64,000 bases of DNA, taken from assembly GCA_019925095.2 (NCBI GenBank), contig CM034389.1:17161435-17225434 (forward strand), read 5' to 3'. Below are positions 12,501-22,315 of this stretch, piece after piece. Position 1 is the stretch's first letter, and each line of letters opens with the position of its first letter. The translations under genes and the position numbers were made by a program. Under the pieces are notes generated by a model. It saw only the letters and a list, made by a program, of their open reading frames with translations. It searched no databases and was not told the origin of the DNA. Origin of the DNA: Dendrolimus kikuchii. Taxonomy: Eukaryota > Arthropoda > Insecta > Lepidoptera > Lasiocampidae.

Positions 12501-15475
12501 AAGCCTTTTGTAATAACAAGGAATTAGAAAGAAGTGAGTGCCACAGTATGTAGAGGTCGACATATTGTAGTATGTACATGCTATATTGTCTATTACTTTG
12601 TAGTGAGCTAAGCAGTAATCTAAAAAGTTCTAACAAGGTAAGCCACTTATGGGCTTCCTTCATGGTATAGATGTCCAAAATCAATGGTATTCACTTATCA
12701 TCAGATGGTCAGCTACTAGAATGTTTTTTAATAGTTCGTCACAATTTCAGCTGAGTCCTCTGGATGGGTTAGTGATGTAGACATCATAGTATGCACAGCT
12801 GGTAGACTGGTCGAACATTTACAAAATACAGAAGGATTTTCACTCAAACATTTGAAATTCTTGGTAATTGATGAAGCGGACAGAATTATGGATCACATAC
12901 AGAATGATTGGCTTTATCATGTCGATAAACATATCAAAGTAGAAAATTGTTTGATGACTGGTGGACTTCCAACTCTGAATTGGAATAATATTACACAGCA
13001 ACAGTCCTACATTCACAAGATGCTTTTCTCTGCTACATTGTCACAAGATCCCGAAAAGTTAGAACGCTGGGGGTTATTCCAACCAATGTTATTCTCAGCA
13101 GCAAAACTTAATGATTCTGAAGACGAAGAACAAATAAGAAAATATTCAACACCAGCTGAACTTAAAGAGAATTGTGTTGTTTGTAACCCTGAAAATAAAC
13201 CTCTTGTGTTATATCACTTCTTAGTCAAAGAAAAATGGGATAAAGTTTTATGTTTTACAAATGCAGCAGAATCGGCTCATAGACTTGCTGTTTTGTTGAG
13301 TGTGTGGGGCAAAAATAAGTTTAAAGTAGCAGAGCTATCGGCTGCACTAGATAGAATAAAGAGAGAAGCTGTTTTAAAGAAATTTACTAAATCTGAAGTC
13401 AATGTGTAAGTATCTTATATTTGTGCAAAGGCTTTGTATACAGTTATACCAATATCTCACATAAAAATAAATCCCATCTTCATCCCCATTGTTTAAATAC
13501 AGTTGTGGTACAGTAGTGATACGTAAAATCTTTTTTTAATTTTAATATTTATGTTAAGTATAGTGATTATATCCTCTTGTTTCTTATTGTTTATCTCAGC
13601 ATCTGTCATTGTCAACATTGCAATTTTCTTATGTCACATTTCTATACTTTACAAATGTAAAATTTGTTAAATTATTGGCAGTATTGTTTCTTGTACTGTT
13701 GCAAGCAAAAATCGTCTTTAAGATGACAAATATTTTCATTAAACATATACTTTTAGTTTAGTCAGGTTTAATTGCTATCTTCAAATCCTTTTTTCTGAGA
13801 ACACTATCCCATTTTCTAAAATTAATTAGTAACTTGTGATCATACTTGTTAACAAAGTCTGATATGTAATGTTGGAGAAGAAATAAAATAATGAATTATT
13901 GAAAGAAATAAAGGTTTCTGTATTAGTATAATTTCTAATTTTTTTTCTAATGTGACATAATTATTTCAATATTTAAAATATTAGTATTGCTTCCGTATAG
14001 TTTACTTAGATATGTCCGCGATTATGTCCATGCTCAACTTGAAATTCACACTGGATTTTTCGGACACAAAGCACTTAAAGATGAATGTAAGCCATCGTTT
14101 TAGTGAAAACCGAGTCGAAATAACCTAATTTTCATGCACCCGAACAACTTCAAACCGCTCCCGGGAAAATTTCCGCGGGATTCCCTGGATAAAAGATATC
14201 ACACATTTTGTTACATAAAATTTTGCTATTGATTCGTGAAAAGTCACATTGAAATTTCGTTTTTTTTTAATCTTGCCATTTTTAAAAAATCCCCGGGATT
14301 CCTAGGATAAAAAGTAGGGTAGATTTTAAGTCTAAGAATTTATTGTTGGCCTAGTAGTTTTCACGTGAATCCCGGGACAAATAAACAGTAAATCTAAAAA
14401 AACTACATCGTTTTCTCCATCATTTTTATAGTCTATTCCAGTTAGTTTTATATATAGCTTCAATGCACAGACACGACATGTTAAGAATTTTATAATATTA
14501 TAGATTTTATTTGTTTATGTATGTTTTCAGGTTGATTGGAACAGATGCATTAGCCAGGGGCATTGATGTACCAGACTGTAACTATGTAGTGTCATATGAC
14601 CCTCCAAGAAACATTAAAACCTACATACATAGAGTGGGCAGGACTGGACGAGCTGGGAGGCTTGGCCAAGCTGTGACCGTTTTATTACCAAATCAAAGCA
14701 GTGTTTTTAAGGTAGGTACTTCATATACCAATTAGTGTATATTTTTTATTTATGTACACTCAAGGAATTAAAATGTTTGTTACCTTAAAGTCGTCTTTTG
14801 CTTGCAGGAGTACTAGAAACAGTATTGTCCATATCTTAATAAATGTTATGTTTAAAAAATACTAGCTGTGCCCGCGACTTCGTCCGCGTACAATTTTTTG
14901 TATTGGATTGTTAAAAAAAAGGTAGCAAGTTACTACTTATAACATAAGCTATCTGCCAGTGAAAGATCCGTCAAAATCGGTCTAGTCAGAACATCCAGAC
15001 AGACAAAAAATAATAATTTGATTTTTTGATATAGGTACCGTATATACTTTTATATGCATTTTCATTTCATAAAGGTAGGTCCGTTTTGGCAAAATTGTCA
15101 TAGAAACCTAAATCTCACGTAAAGCCTATTAAATTTTATGTAAAGAATTGATTAAAAGTAGTACTTGCTACTAGCAGTCCTTGAAAGCGCTCAACTTGCG
15201 CAATATTTTTCATTTTTAGAATATGAACCGGGATAACAATTACATAAAATATATTGAAAATACAATATTTTCAGGGACTTCTATCGTCTGGAGGCAAATC
15301 GGAACTACCCAAAATTGAAATTCCACCTAATGTATTTGAACATTTATCAGAGACCTATCAATGTGCAATTGTAGAGACAAAGAAAATTATACATAATGAA
15401 ATGCAAACAAAAGTACAAAAATCGATAGAAATCAAAAGGAGATTTAAACCTAAAAAGAGGAAACTGGACAGTTGA
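6580..15475 (+). CDS. DDX51: ATP-dependent RNA helicase DDX51 (Dbp6 / Drosophila Dbp73D type), 7 exons, 611 aa
   Basis: DEAD-box helicase of the DDX51/Dbp6 family, which acts in the nucleolus on 60S-subunit rRNA maturation. Exons: 6580-6602, 7005-7320, 7678-7959, 12227-12404, 12751-13405, 14531-14711, 15275-15475. All junctions are GT-AG and the sum is 1836 nt in one frame. Visible motifs: N-terminal [13 protein letters not shown] motif FPVQKQVIP; motif I APTGSGKT (about residues 191-198); Ia-like [22 protein letters not shown] (307-310); SAT (360-362); motif [12 protein letters not shown]; motif [10 protein letters not shown]; motif [10 protein letters not shown] (518-525). The tail is basic ([12 protein letters not shown]). 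The start is chosen because the 23-nt first exon splices in frame to give the family's usual N-terminus. Introns hold transposons: a dispersed repeat in 1, Tc1 plus Jockey in 3, Helitron-like ends in 5 and 6. A poly(A) signal lies at 15498. Intact by eye. Confidence 0.93.
6677..6960 (+). mobile_element. Dispersed lepidopteran repeat in DDX51 intron 1
   Basis: Contains ACGGCCCACTTGATGGAAAG, CTATGGACATTTGCAACACC and TCGCCTCTTACGACAGG. This block type is also present as shorter pieces at 19840-19935 and 31385-31470, all on the plus strand. It fills most of the 402-bp first intron. Class (SINE or LINE-derived) not determined. Confidence 0.6.
8192..8253. repeat. 27-bp near-perfect hairpin in DDX51 intron 3
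   Basis: Arms 8192-8218 and 8227-8253 (CTAGTAAGTATTCTGCCATG... against its complement) pair over 27 bp with one mismatch around an 8-nt loop. It could be a small palindromic MITE or a structured intronic RNA; nothing further identifies it. Confidence 0.85.
8778..9050. repeat. Dispersed repeat containing ATTGGAGTTGCTAGAG
   Basis: The block GGAGTTGCTAGAGTTTAGAC followed by ATTATTTTCTACTTTAATTT recurs at 44440-44640 (with the same upstream TATGTTGA and TCGTAA pieces) and 47725-47815. Non-coding, interspersed; ends not defined. Lies in DDX51 intron 3, next to the Tc1-type element. Confidence 0.5.
9301..10661 (+). mobile_element. Jockey-clade LINE, 5'-truncated, nested in the Tc1-type element
   Basis: One open frame (9342-10541, 399 codons) carries reverse-transcriptase motifs [56 protein letters not shown] and the catalytic box FADDTALLA. 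The endonuclease part is missing. The 3' UTR holds a hairpin (GTGTTCTC / GAGAACAC near 10553-10572) and ends in an A-run. The 11-bp repeat ACATTGCTGTT at 9290-9300 and 10662-10672 is the target duplication. The uninterrupted RT frame suggests recent insertion. Clade assigned from motif style only. Confidence 0.9.
10760..11777 (+). pseudogene. Broken Tc1/mariner-type DDE transposase
   Basis: Fragments in order: N-terminal part [17 protein letters not shown] (10760-10936); catalytic part with [29 protein letters not shown] and [11 protein letters not shown] (10936-11502); then in another frame [17 protein letters not shown] (to 11675); then in a third frame an acidic Ser/Asp tail ending [15 protein letters not shown] at 11777. 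The expected triad is D (TDE), D (usually MDNA), E (IELIW); the second D is read as N here. A linker between the N-terminal part and the catalytic part appears deleted. With the frameshifts, the copy is inactive. Confidence 0.85.
14003..14510 (-). mobile_element. Helitron-like element H3 in DDX51 intron 5
   Basis: Begins with a degraded CTTAGATATGTCCGCG and shares TTCCGCGGGATTCC and ATCGTTTTAGTGAAAAC with 52740-53037 and 30824-31260. It ends in TATAATATTATAG. Read on the minus strand this gives a TC-type start with AATATTATA and a CTAG-T-like end, as in Helitrons. No coding capacity. Confidence 0.55.
14861..15040 (-). mobile_element. Helitron-like 3' end (CTAGT) in DDX51 intron 6
   Basis: ACTAGCTGTGCCCGCGACTT followed by CGTCCGCG. 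On the minus strand this reads as a GC-rich subterminal segment ending CTAG-T. Related ends occur at 36751, 39036 and 52740. The 5' limit is unclear. Confidence 0.5.
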
Positions 15476-15497
15476 TATAACCTAGATGTTGATGTTA

Positions 15498-15503
15498 AAT
15501 AAA
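15498..15503 (+). terminator. DDX51 poly(A) signal
   Basis: AATAAA, 22 nt after the DDX51 stop codon. Confidence 0.7.
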
Positions 15504-15639
15504 ATGAAGGTTTGATTTTGGTAAAAATATTTTCATTTTGATCACAATGCTTTGGAAATCTTTCAACAGCTTCCAATTTGGACATAAGAGTCTTTAAACA
15601 AACATTTCTCATATCAGTGTAACAATTAAGCAAAATACA

Positions 15640-16192
15640 TTAAAGAATCTTTCATCACTTCCTAACTATACTCAATTTGCCCATCATGATGTTAAGAAGG
15701 ATATTTTGTTATTCACGTCGAAGGCTGTTGGCAGTGATAGTATAAGCCGAAATATGACCATCCCTATCCTTGATATTGTTGCTCCCGTAATCAACCATAT
15801 TATGAATCTTTCACTATCAACTGGTACTTTTTCTCACTTTTAGAAAGAAACTTTGATTACACCCATTCCCAAGAAACCAAATGCTAAATCCTTCACTGAA
15901 TACCGACCCACGTCAATTATCCCATTACTTCCCAAAGTCCTCGAGCGTCTTGTTCATAATCAACTACTACTTTTCTTAATATGAACTCTCCTTAATCCTC
16001 TTCTGTCAAGTTTCCATTTTATTGGGCCACTCTCTTAACGTATCTCCAACAGTAATTGAATGGTTTCGTAGATACCTGTTTGCATTGAGGACTCTTTCCT
16101 CATGGTGTGATACAGATGCAGGTGTTCCATGGGGTGACGTCCTATCCCCATTCTTCTTCTTATATCAAATTATGATCTAGAATTCTTTGCTT
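15640..16192 (+). pseudogene. Non-LTR reverse-transcriptase relic (CR1/Jockey group)
   Basis: Translating across stops gives FTSKAVGSDSISR, VINHIMNLSLSTGTF, TEYRPTSIIPLLPKVLERLV and, in another frame, VIEWFRRYLF and AGVPWGDVLSPFFF. These match the conserved order of a LINE reverse transcriptase (YRPISILP, then GVPQGGVLSP). In-frame stops and a central deletion show it is dead. It begins about 140 bp after the DDX51 poly(A) signal. Confidence 0.75.
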
Positions 16193-16397
16193 TTTTTAAT
16201 ACAGTCAAATGGAAATGCTAATATCCCAGACAGATAGTATTCTTAGTTCTGGTTTAACAAGTAAAATGGTCTAAGTATTTGATGATCATTTTAAGTACGT
16301 GTTAATTTTTCAAAAAATACTTTGCCATTTTGTAGTAATTTGTTCACTCTCAGGTTCTTTATTATTATTATAAATGTTTAATTATTTATTGTAGAGA

Positions 16398-17351
16398 CTA
16401 GAGTTTACCTCGCGGCTGCGCCGCGGGTCAACCTCTGGTCCGTGCCTCTTTTATAAAGAGCAGGCGTTAATACAGGTTACATGGTACAAACATGACTAAA
16501 CAGATATACAATGCAAAAGTGGATGGATGCAGAAGTCGTGGAAGGCCACGACACACCTTCCATGATCAAATTGATCGTGTACTAGCAGAAGGTGATGTCA
16601 GGAGCCTTAAGAACAGACGAGCTTGCATGACAAGAGTTATGAATGTCAAAGAGGCCAGTGAGGTGTGTAAGAATAAGCCTAAATGGCACTCTGTTGTTCG
16701 TGCCTACCCCGCAATTGAACTGGCGTGAAGTTATGTATGTATGTATGTATGTATGTACATTGTACAATTTTATTTATGTTAGTCTTATTTGCACCCGGAA
16801 GATTAATTTCATTTTATATCACAAAGTATCCCATCTCCCGGTATGAAAATAATTTAGGTCGATTTTCGGTACTAAAACTACATTAAACAAAATTATAACA
16901 AAACTAATCAAGTATTCCTAGTAGTTTTCCGTGGAAGCTTAACAGATAGATATATCGAGTTACAATCGCATTTTTTATAAACGATGAATTTTTATATCTA
17001 TAAACTTGAGAAATAATTGGTCTCATACAAACTATCCTCATCTATTTGAAACCGTCCTACTTTTGTTTATCCGGGCTATGAAATCCGACTATGAAAACTA
17101 CATAAATGGCGAAAATTACAAAAATGACCGAAATTACCAAAATTACCAAAACGACCAAAATGACTAAATTAATCAAAATGATGAAAATGGCAAACCACAA
17201 ATAAAAAACCTATCATATTTTCTAAGATAACTTTTACATAAATCTATCCTATAATCACCCTCGGTATTAAATTTACATATATACCGAATTTCAGCCAAAT
17301 CGGTCTATTAGTTTTTCTGTAAAGCCATAACAAACAGAGAGACAAATATAT
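16398..17351 (-). mobile_element. Helitron-like element H1, minus copy, interrupted
   Basis: The left edge is a Helitron 3' terminus read on the minus strand: a GC hairpin (CCGCGGCGCAGCCGCG), then CTCTAG next to a T. The inside matches 59969-61059 in reverse, for example CCGGAAGATT and CATCTCCCGG, and carries an AAAATNACC micro-repeat near 17110-17190. An RTE copy (16490-16756) sits inside it, and the gypsy LTR begins where it stops, so the 5' end is missing. Confidence 0.75.
16490..16756 (+). mobile_element. RTE-type LINE 3' fragment nested in Helitron
   Basis: Open frame 16492-16728 with GRPRHTFHDQIDRVLAEGD and (TATG)n tail. Flanks ACATGGTACAA (16479-16489) and ACATTGTACAA (16757-16767) match 10 of 11 and form the target duplication. 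The sequence on either side is one continuous Helitron when the insert is removed. Confidence 0.88.
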
Positions 17352-18085
17352 TGTTACGTGCGAGCGGGGGTACGCACTTGGGATTGGAAGGAACCACCAG
17401 TTTCTCACACAGCCGCACGTAATACCTCTCCGCAGGATTGCCCCTATACACACGACTAACGATGCACTACGATAAAGTGTCTCACTCACAATACCGTCGC
17501 CAATATTGCGTAGACCACCTCCTGCTACTGCAGTGCTTACCACCGATATTACGACGTGTAGCTCGCTTCTGGTTCGTCTCTCGAACTACGCTACACTCCT
17601 CCTTCACTTAACTGTCCACTAAACTTGTCACTAAATTCACCACTTAACTCGTCACTGTCTTCTATTAAACTGTTCTTCCAACTCTTTCGTATCGCACTTG
17701 TCGCTGTCTTGAACTGAACTCAACTCTAAACTGCCCGGTAGCCGTACCTTACGCTGCTTATATACCCGGAAGAATCTTCTGGAACCCATAATTTCGATCT
17801 TCTTTTCGTTATTCTTTTATTTGCTATCCATCCCTTTCTATACATCTATCTATCTCTGCCATTCCCTTCCCGAACCTTCTATCCTAGAACTTTCGTTCAT
17901 CATCTATCCCTTTCTAACATCTATCTATCTCTGTTTTTTCCTTCCCAAACTTTCTATTCTAGAACTTTCTTTTATCGTCTATCCCTTTCTAATATGTATC
18001 TGTCCCTGTATTTTCTTTTCAGAAACTTCTGCCTTTTTCTAAAAGTTCTTAAACCAACTAGTTTGTTCCACCACCACTCGCCACA
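17352..18085 (-). repeat. Ty3/gypsy-type 3' LTR
   Basis: 734 bp starting TGTTACGTGCG and ending CGCCACA on the plus strand, so TG...CA. Directly inward is a polypurine tract when read on the minus strand (CTTAGGAGGGGGTAG, 18086-18100), as expected for a 3' LTR. The partner LTR is not in the window. No target duplication can be tested because the other side is truncated. Confidence 0.75.
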
Positions 18086-18945
18086 CTACCCCCTCCTAAG
18101 ACGTCCTTGTCCCGAGAATCCTTAGAACCATGAAATTTCGCAAGTCATCTACATGCACTATTTTTGCAGGCCTCCTTGGTGATTTCCGAATTCGATAAGT
18201 GACATCATTAATCCTAGTGACTACTGTGTAAGGTTCTGCCCAACTTGATTGCAATTTTGGAGATTTTCCTTTCCGTCGAACTGGATTATGAAGCCAGACC
18301 AATGAGCCTTCATCAAAGTCCCTTAAGTTAGCACGTCTGTCGTAACAGGTTTTCATCCGTTCACTGGCTTGTAGATTTTTTATTCTCATATAGTCATGAA
18401 TTTCTTCTATCCTCCTTCGTAAGTCTTGTACATAGTCCGAAACATAACTAGGCGTATTAGGCGGACATCCTGAAAGAAATTGTACTGGAAGTCGAAGTTC
18501 CCTTCCAAAAAAGCACGCGCTGGCGTTGTAGAAGTGCTTTCATGAACAGCCATCCGATATGCTAAGAAAAAAAGGGAAATGTACTCATCCCAGTCTCGTT
18601 GATGAGAACTCACAACCTTTGCCAGACGCCGTTCTAAAGTTTGGTTAAACTGCTCTACCATTCTATCAGATTGTGGGTGATACGGAGTAGTTCGAGTCTT
18701 GTTTATTCCAAGTATCTTGCAGGTTTCCTGGAAGACTTGAGATTCAAAATTGCGACCCTGATCGCTATGAATCTCCAGGGGTAAGCCAAATTGGCAGAAA
18801 ACTTCTTTCGTTAGTTTATCCGCTATCGTCGCTGCTTCCTGATTTGGAATTGCAAAAGCTTCCGGCCACTTGGTGAAATAATCCATAACCACCAAAATAT
18901 AACGATTTCCTTTAACTGTCCTGTTTTATCCCATATCCTTTGTCT
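18086..18945 (-). pseudogene. Ty3/gypsy integrase fragment
   Basis: Minus-strand frames 18895-18407 and 18389-18096 encode an integrase core with the DDE order (VVMDYFTKWPEAF, then EIHSDQGRNF, then RMVEQFNQTLERR) and a C-terminal GPY/F-like module (EGSLVWLHNPVRR, TRINDVTYRIR, VHVDDLRNF). Frame changes near 18500 and 18400 break it. Upstream, RYILVV is still readable but protease, RT and RNase H are absent. 18946-19205 holds no further recognisable pol sequence. Confidence 0.85.
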
Positions 18946-19205
18946 ACATCAGCGACATTCTGGACGGTTTTCGAACTGTTATTTACAGCTTACAACTGGA
19001 CACTTCTTCAACTATTCTTCTATATGAGATGGTTCTCCATACCTCTTACCTTGTTGTCTTCACAGACTAGTTGAACATTGCTGTTGTCCTCTTTGTCTCC
19101 ACCCACCATTAACTATGATCTGTGCAGTCTGTGCTCCATGTTATAATCCTCAGAAAATTGGTGTACCTGTCTTGTGGTAAACTCAATCTATGGTCTGCGG
19201 TAGCA

Positions 19206-19249
19206 GTGGTAACCACAAATTACTATGGATTCTACGTATGTGGTAACCA
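19206..19249 (+). repeat. Ultra-short 26-bp insertion, copy 1, with direct repeats
   Basis: The 26-bp unit (CACAAATTACTATG then GATTCTACGTAT) at 19214-19239 is flanked by GTGGTAAC at 19206-19213 and 19240-19247. The direct repeat extends to GTGGTAACCA on both sides. Two substitutions relative to the copies at 29544, 37931 and 38287. Confidence 0.75.
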
Positions 19250-19839
19250 ACCGAAATTCCAAAAGCCTTCACTGGTTACTGGTAGTTCATTAGCCGGCTA
19301 AAAAATAATTTGATGACTTTGGCTAATATGTGAATGACTCGGTCGGTAACCAAACGTAGACCGCTAGGTAAAAGCTAGTCCGCACTGCGAATACAATCGC
19401 GCGAATTTTTCCGCGGCGAATCTGTGACACATGGAATCATACGACGGTGACTTCATAGGCGAATAAAATTTCGCGACAAATAAAATTCTATAGATTTCCA
19501 CAGAATTAGCCACCATGTGGCGCGAATTTAATTCGCGCGAATATTCTGTGGGGTAAGGAGTTGTATGAGCTAGGCCGCACTGCGACAAAATTCTCGAGGG
19601 GAGATAAGGCCGGCGCTCAATTGTGCATGAGCTTTCGTGGAAGAATAAGACGCTCTGCATCTCTCACAGCCGCAGAATATGCCGTAGGCGGAGAATAATT
19701 AATTACCCTAATGCATATAAGGTCTCCCCTGTGTGATAAATTTCATTTTAAGTAACAGGATGGGGTAGTAAAACAGGATTGTGAGAGGAACTTCGTCTAA
19801 AATTGTTAATTTATTGGAAATATTTTTTATTACTTTCAT

Positions 19840-19935
19840 ATTGCGAAGCTGGCAAACAGATCGCCCTGCTAAAGGAAAGTGGTTACCGCCACCTATAGAC
19901 GTTTGCAACACCAGTGGCGACGCCAACGTGTTTCC
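19840..19935 (+). mobile_element. Dispersed lepidopteran repeat, short copy
   Basis: GAAAGTGGTTACCGCC and CTATAGACGTTTGCAACACC match the element at 6677-6960. Confidence 0.55.
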
Positions 19936-20350
19936 AGACTTTAGTATGGGATAAGGAGTTCGGATGGATGGATGGATGGATAGAATAAAGGGGATGAGAT
20001 AGAAGGCTCAGACAGGAGGAATGGGATAGGAAAGATGCGGAGGGGGAAGTGTACCATCAGAACTGTCCCTCATCGTACAAAACATGATTAACTTAACGCT
20101 AAGTGTTTCACGACTTTATTGTGTGAAAGCATGATATCACACCTATCGAACCGGCCCTAAGAGCTGTTTAAAGATAATGATTCCAACATGGCTCTATTTA
20201 GTCATAATTATTATGAGTAAAATAACTAATTGATATTATAAAAAAAGGTGCCAAGTAAAATAAAACAAAATATCCAACAAAAATTGCTCTAGTTTTGCAG
20301 GTCTAGATATTTCTTGAAACAATAAATTCTTTCCTTAGATAATATGTACG

Positions 20351-20376
20351 TATCTCTCTCTCTGTCCCTCCCTCCC

Positions 20377-20430
<54 letters not shown>
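20351..20430. repeat. (TC)n microsatellite
   Basis: Near-continuous TC/CCTC tract of about 80 bp. Confidence 0.95.
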
Positions 20431-20433
<3 letters not shown>

Positions 20434-20466
20434 GATTCTTTCATAGGCCAAGCTGTTAATCAAAAT

Positions 20467-20507
20467 ATGTCATGGACATTGGATTCACCATCCAATGTCC
20501 ATGACAT
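20467..20507. repeat. Perfect 18-bp hairpin
   Basis: ATGTCATGGACATTGGAT (20467-20484), 5-nt loop, then its exact complement (20490-20507). It follows the (TC)n tract by about 35 bp. Confidence 0.9.
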
Positions 20508-20900
20508 CTTTTGATATATACGCCTTCTTCGTCGTAGTAAAAAATAAACTATAACTTTGCTTCTATTGTCCATATTAGACGCACGTCCCGGCTGAAGACA
20601 TTATAAAAATGAGATAAAAATCGCACAAAATAATTCGTAGTGCGGCCTAGATAAAACTCATTCCGCCAAATTATCTCGCGTGGTAAAAATTCGCAGTGCG
20701 GACTAGGCCTAAGCCGTAACTTGGCAGTTACGATTTTTTGTTTTATAGCCGGTTTCTATATTTTACCGACGATTGTCTGTAATAGTAACTAGTAACTGAT
20801 TGATTTTGAAGCTACAAACAACCGACGGTTAATAGGGGTATACGAGCGTTTCACAAACTCATTGACAATTGGTAATACTCTTTATATATACAATGTACAA

Positions 20901-21067
20901 CCCACAAGAGTTAACTTGAGACTTCGCTCGGATGACTTAAGCGCGAGGTATTGACGTGTCGATGGCGAGAGCGGTAAGGGGATGGGGGTCGGGATGGCGC
21001 GAGCGGTACGAAGGCGGGGTGGACAGGGAAGCGCGTAGTTCGCTCAGGTCTCAAGTTAATTCTTGCG
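20901..21067. mobile_element. GC-rich MITE-like element
   Basis: Inverted ends: CCACAAGAGTTAACTTGAGA at the left and TCTCAAGTTAATTCTTGCGG at the right (about 20 bp, two mismatches). Interior of about 120 bp is GC-rich, unlike its surroundings. No target duplication was found. Confidence 0.6.
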
Positions 21068-22270
21068 GATAATCTCTTTGGGTAATACTGTTATCAGTTA
21101 CTAATTTCGTCCTAAGCGTTTTGTTAACGCAGCGTCTTTAGTAGTAGTACATGCAACGTCATTCAATGAATCGCGGTATAACAAAAAATAATTACATTTT
21201 CAAAAGAAGAAATCTTTTTTGATAAACGATTGTCATTAAAAAATCAAGCTTTCAATTAATCTGCTTTAAAAATACTTTCAATTACAGAGCCATTTTATAT
21301 AAATGTTGCATGAACAAAACGAAATAATGTATAAACCAAGAAGCTTATACACAATGGAGATTTCGTTCCGAATACCTAACTGAAGACCAATAATTTGTCC
21401 TTGAATGACGTCACTTATGTCTTTTATCTCTTTCTTTAGGGTGACAATGCTTTCTTTTAAAATATGGATAATCAATTACTTTTCGTTTTTGTATCACGTT
21501 TGCCATGACTGATTTTGCTTAACAATTAACAAAAATCTGATAGCTGCCATTTTTTAACCCCCGACGAAAAAAGAGAAATTATAAGTTTGACCGCTGTCCG
21601 TCTGTGGCACCGTATCTCTTGAACGAGTCAACCAATTCGGATACAACTTTTGTATCCCGCCTTGACATTATAGCGCCATTTCAACGTGCAAACCTTATCG
21701 TGCCATCCATCAATTAAAGCATATATAGGTGTTACTCAATCGAATTTGATGGCTCAACGATAGGTATTATTTTCGACTTTTTAAATGTTTACTTTTCTTT
21801 TTTATTGTTTTTTTTTAAATTTAATTTTGTAACAAACATGTCATCCCTCTATACTTTTTATACGAGGATACGGAATACATTGTTCAGTACCTCGTCGTAC
21901 TGTCTGATAGATATTCTTTAGAAAATATCTACCCAAATGTCGATACCAAACATGATTGTCGAAACTTTAGGATTACTTATTTATTTAATACTTTATAATT
22001 TTTATAACTTCTAATTATTTATAATAATCAACAATAGAAATTTTCGGTAAATAAAATTACAATTAGTTTTTGCTATTTCTAGATTTAATTGATAGAATAT
22101 GTGACGCTCACCCCCTGATTCAAAGGTCTAGGAATGACATACCGAAGCCGAAGCATTGAGCGGGATATGGAATAAAAGAATTTATATAGTGAAAATTTAT
22201 TAAATGAATAAAACATATAATATTGGCCATAAATCGTAATCATCTAGTGTTAGGAACCCTTCGCTGCAAA
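21068..22270. other. Intergenic, mostly unassigned
   Basis: 21557-21690 resembles a dispersed lepidopteran repeat (ACCCCCGACGAAAAAAGAG, then GTCCGTCTGTGGCACCGTAT). The rest is AT-rich without recognisable genes. Confidence 0.35.
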
Positions 22271-22315
22271 ACCGTTAACTCTATGTTCACAAGGTAGGTT
22301 ATATAGAAGTGCTGA

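Larger units (their letters stand above)
19375..20706. repeat. Two nested pairs of terminal inverted repeats
   Basis: Outer pair: CTAGTCCGCACTGCGAAT at 19375-19392 and its exact complement at 20689-20706 (18 bp). Inner pair: CTAGGCCGCACTGCGA at 19570-19585 and 20635-20650 (one mismatch). All four ends belong to one family, giving left-left-right-right order. The interior is non-coding and holds a dispersed repeat, (TC)n and a hairpin. Likely a DNA transposon or MITE with a relative inserted inside it. Confidence 0.7.

Noticed and set aside
14511..14530. Start codon reading for DDX51 exon 6 (MFMYVFR)
   Set aside because: These bases are the intron's polypyrimidine tract and acceptor; the exon begins at 14531.
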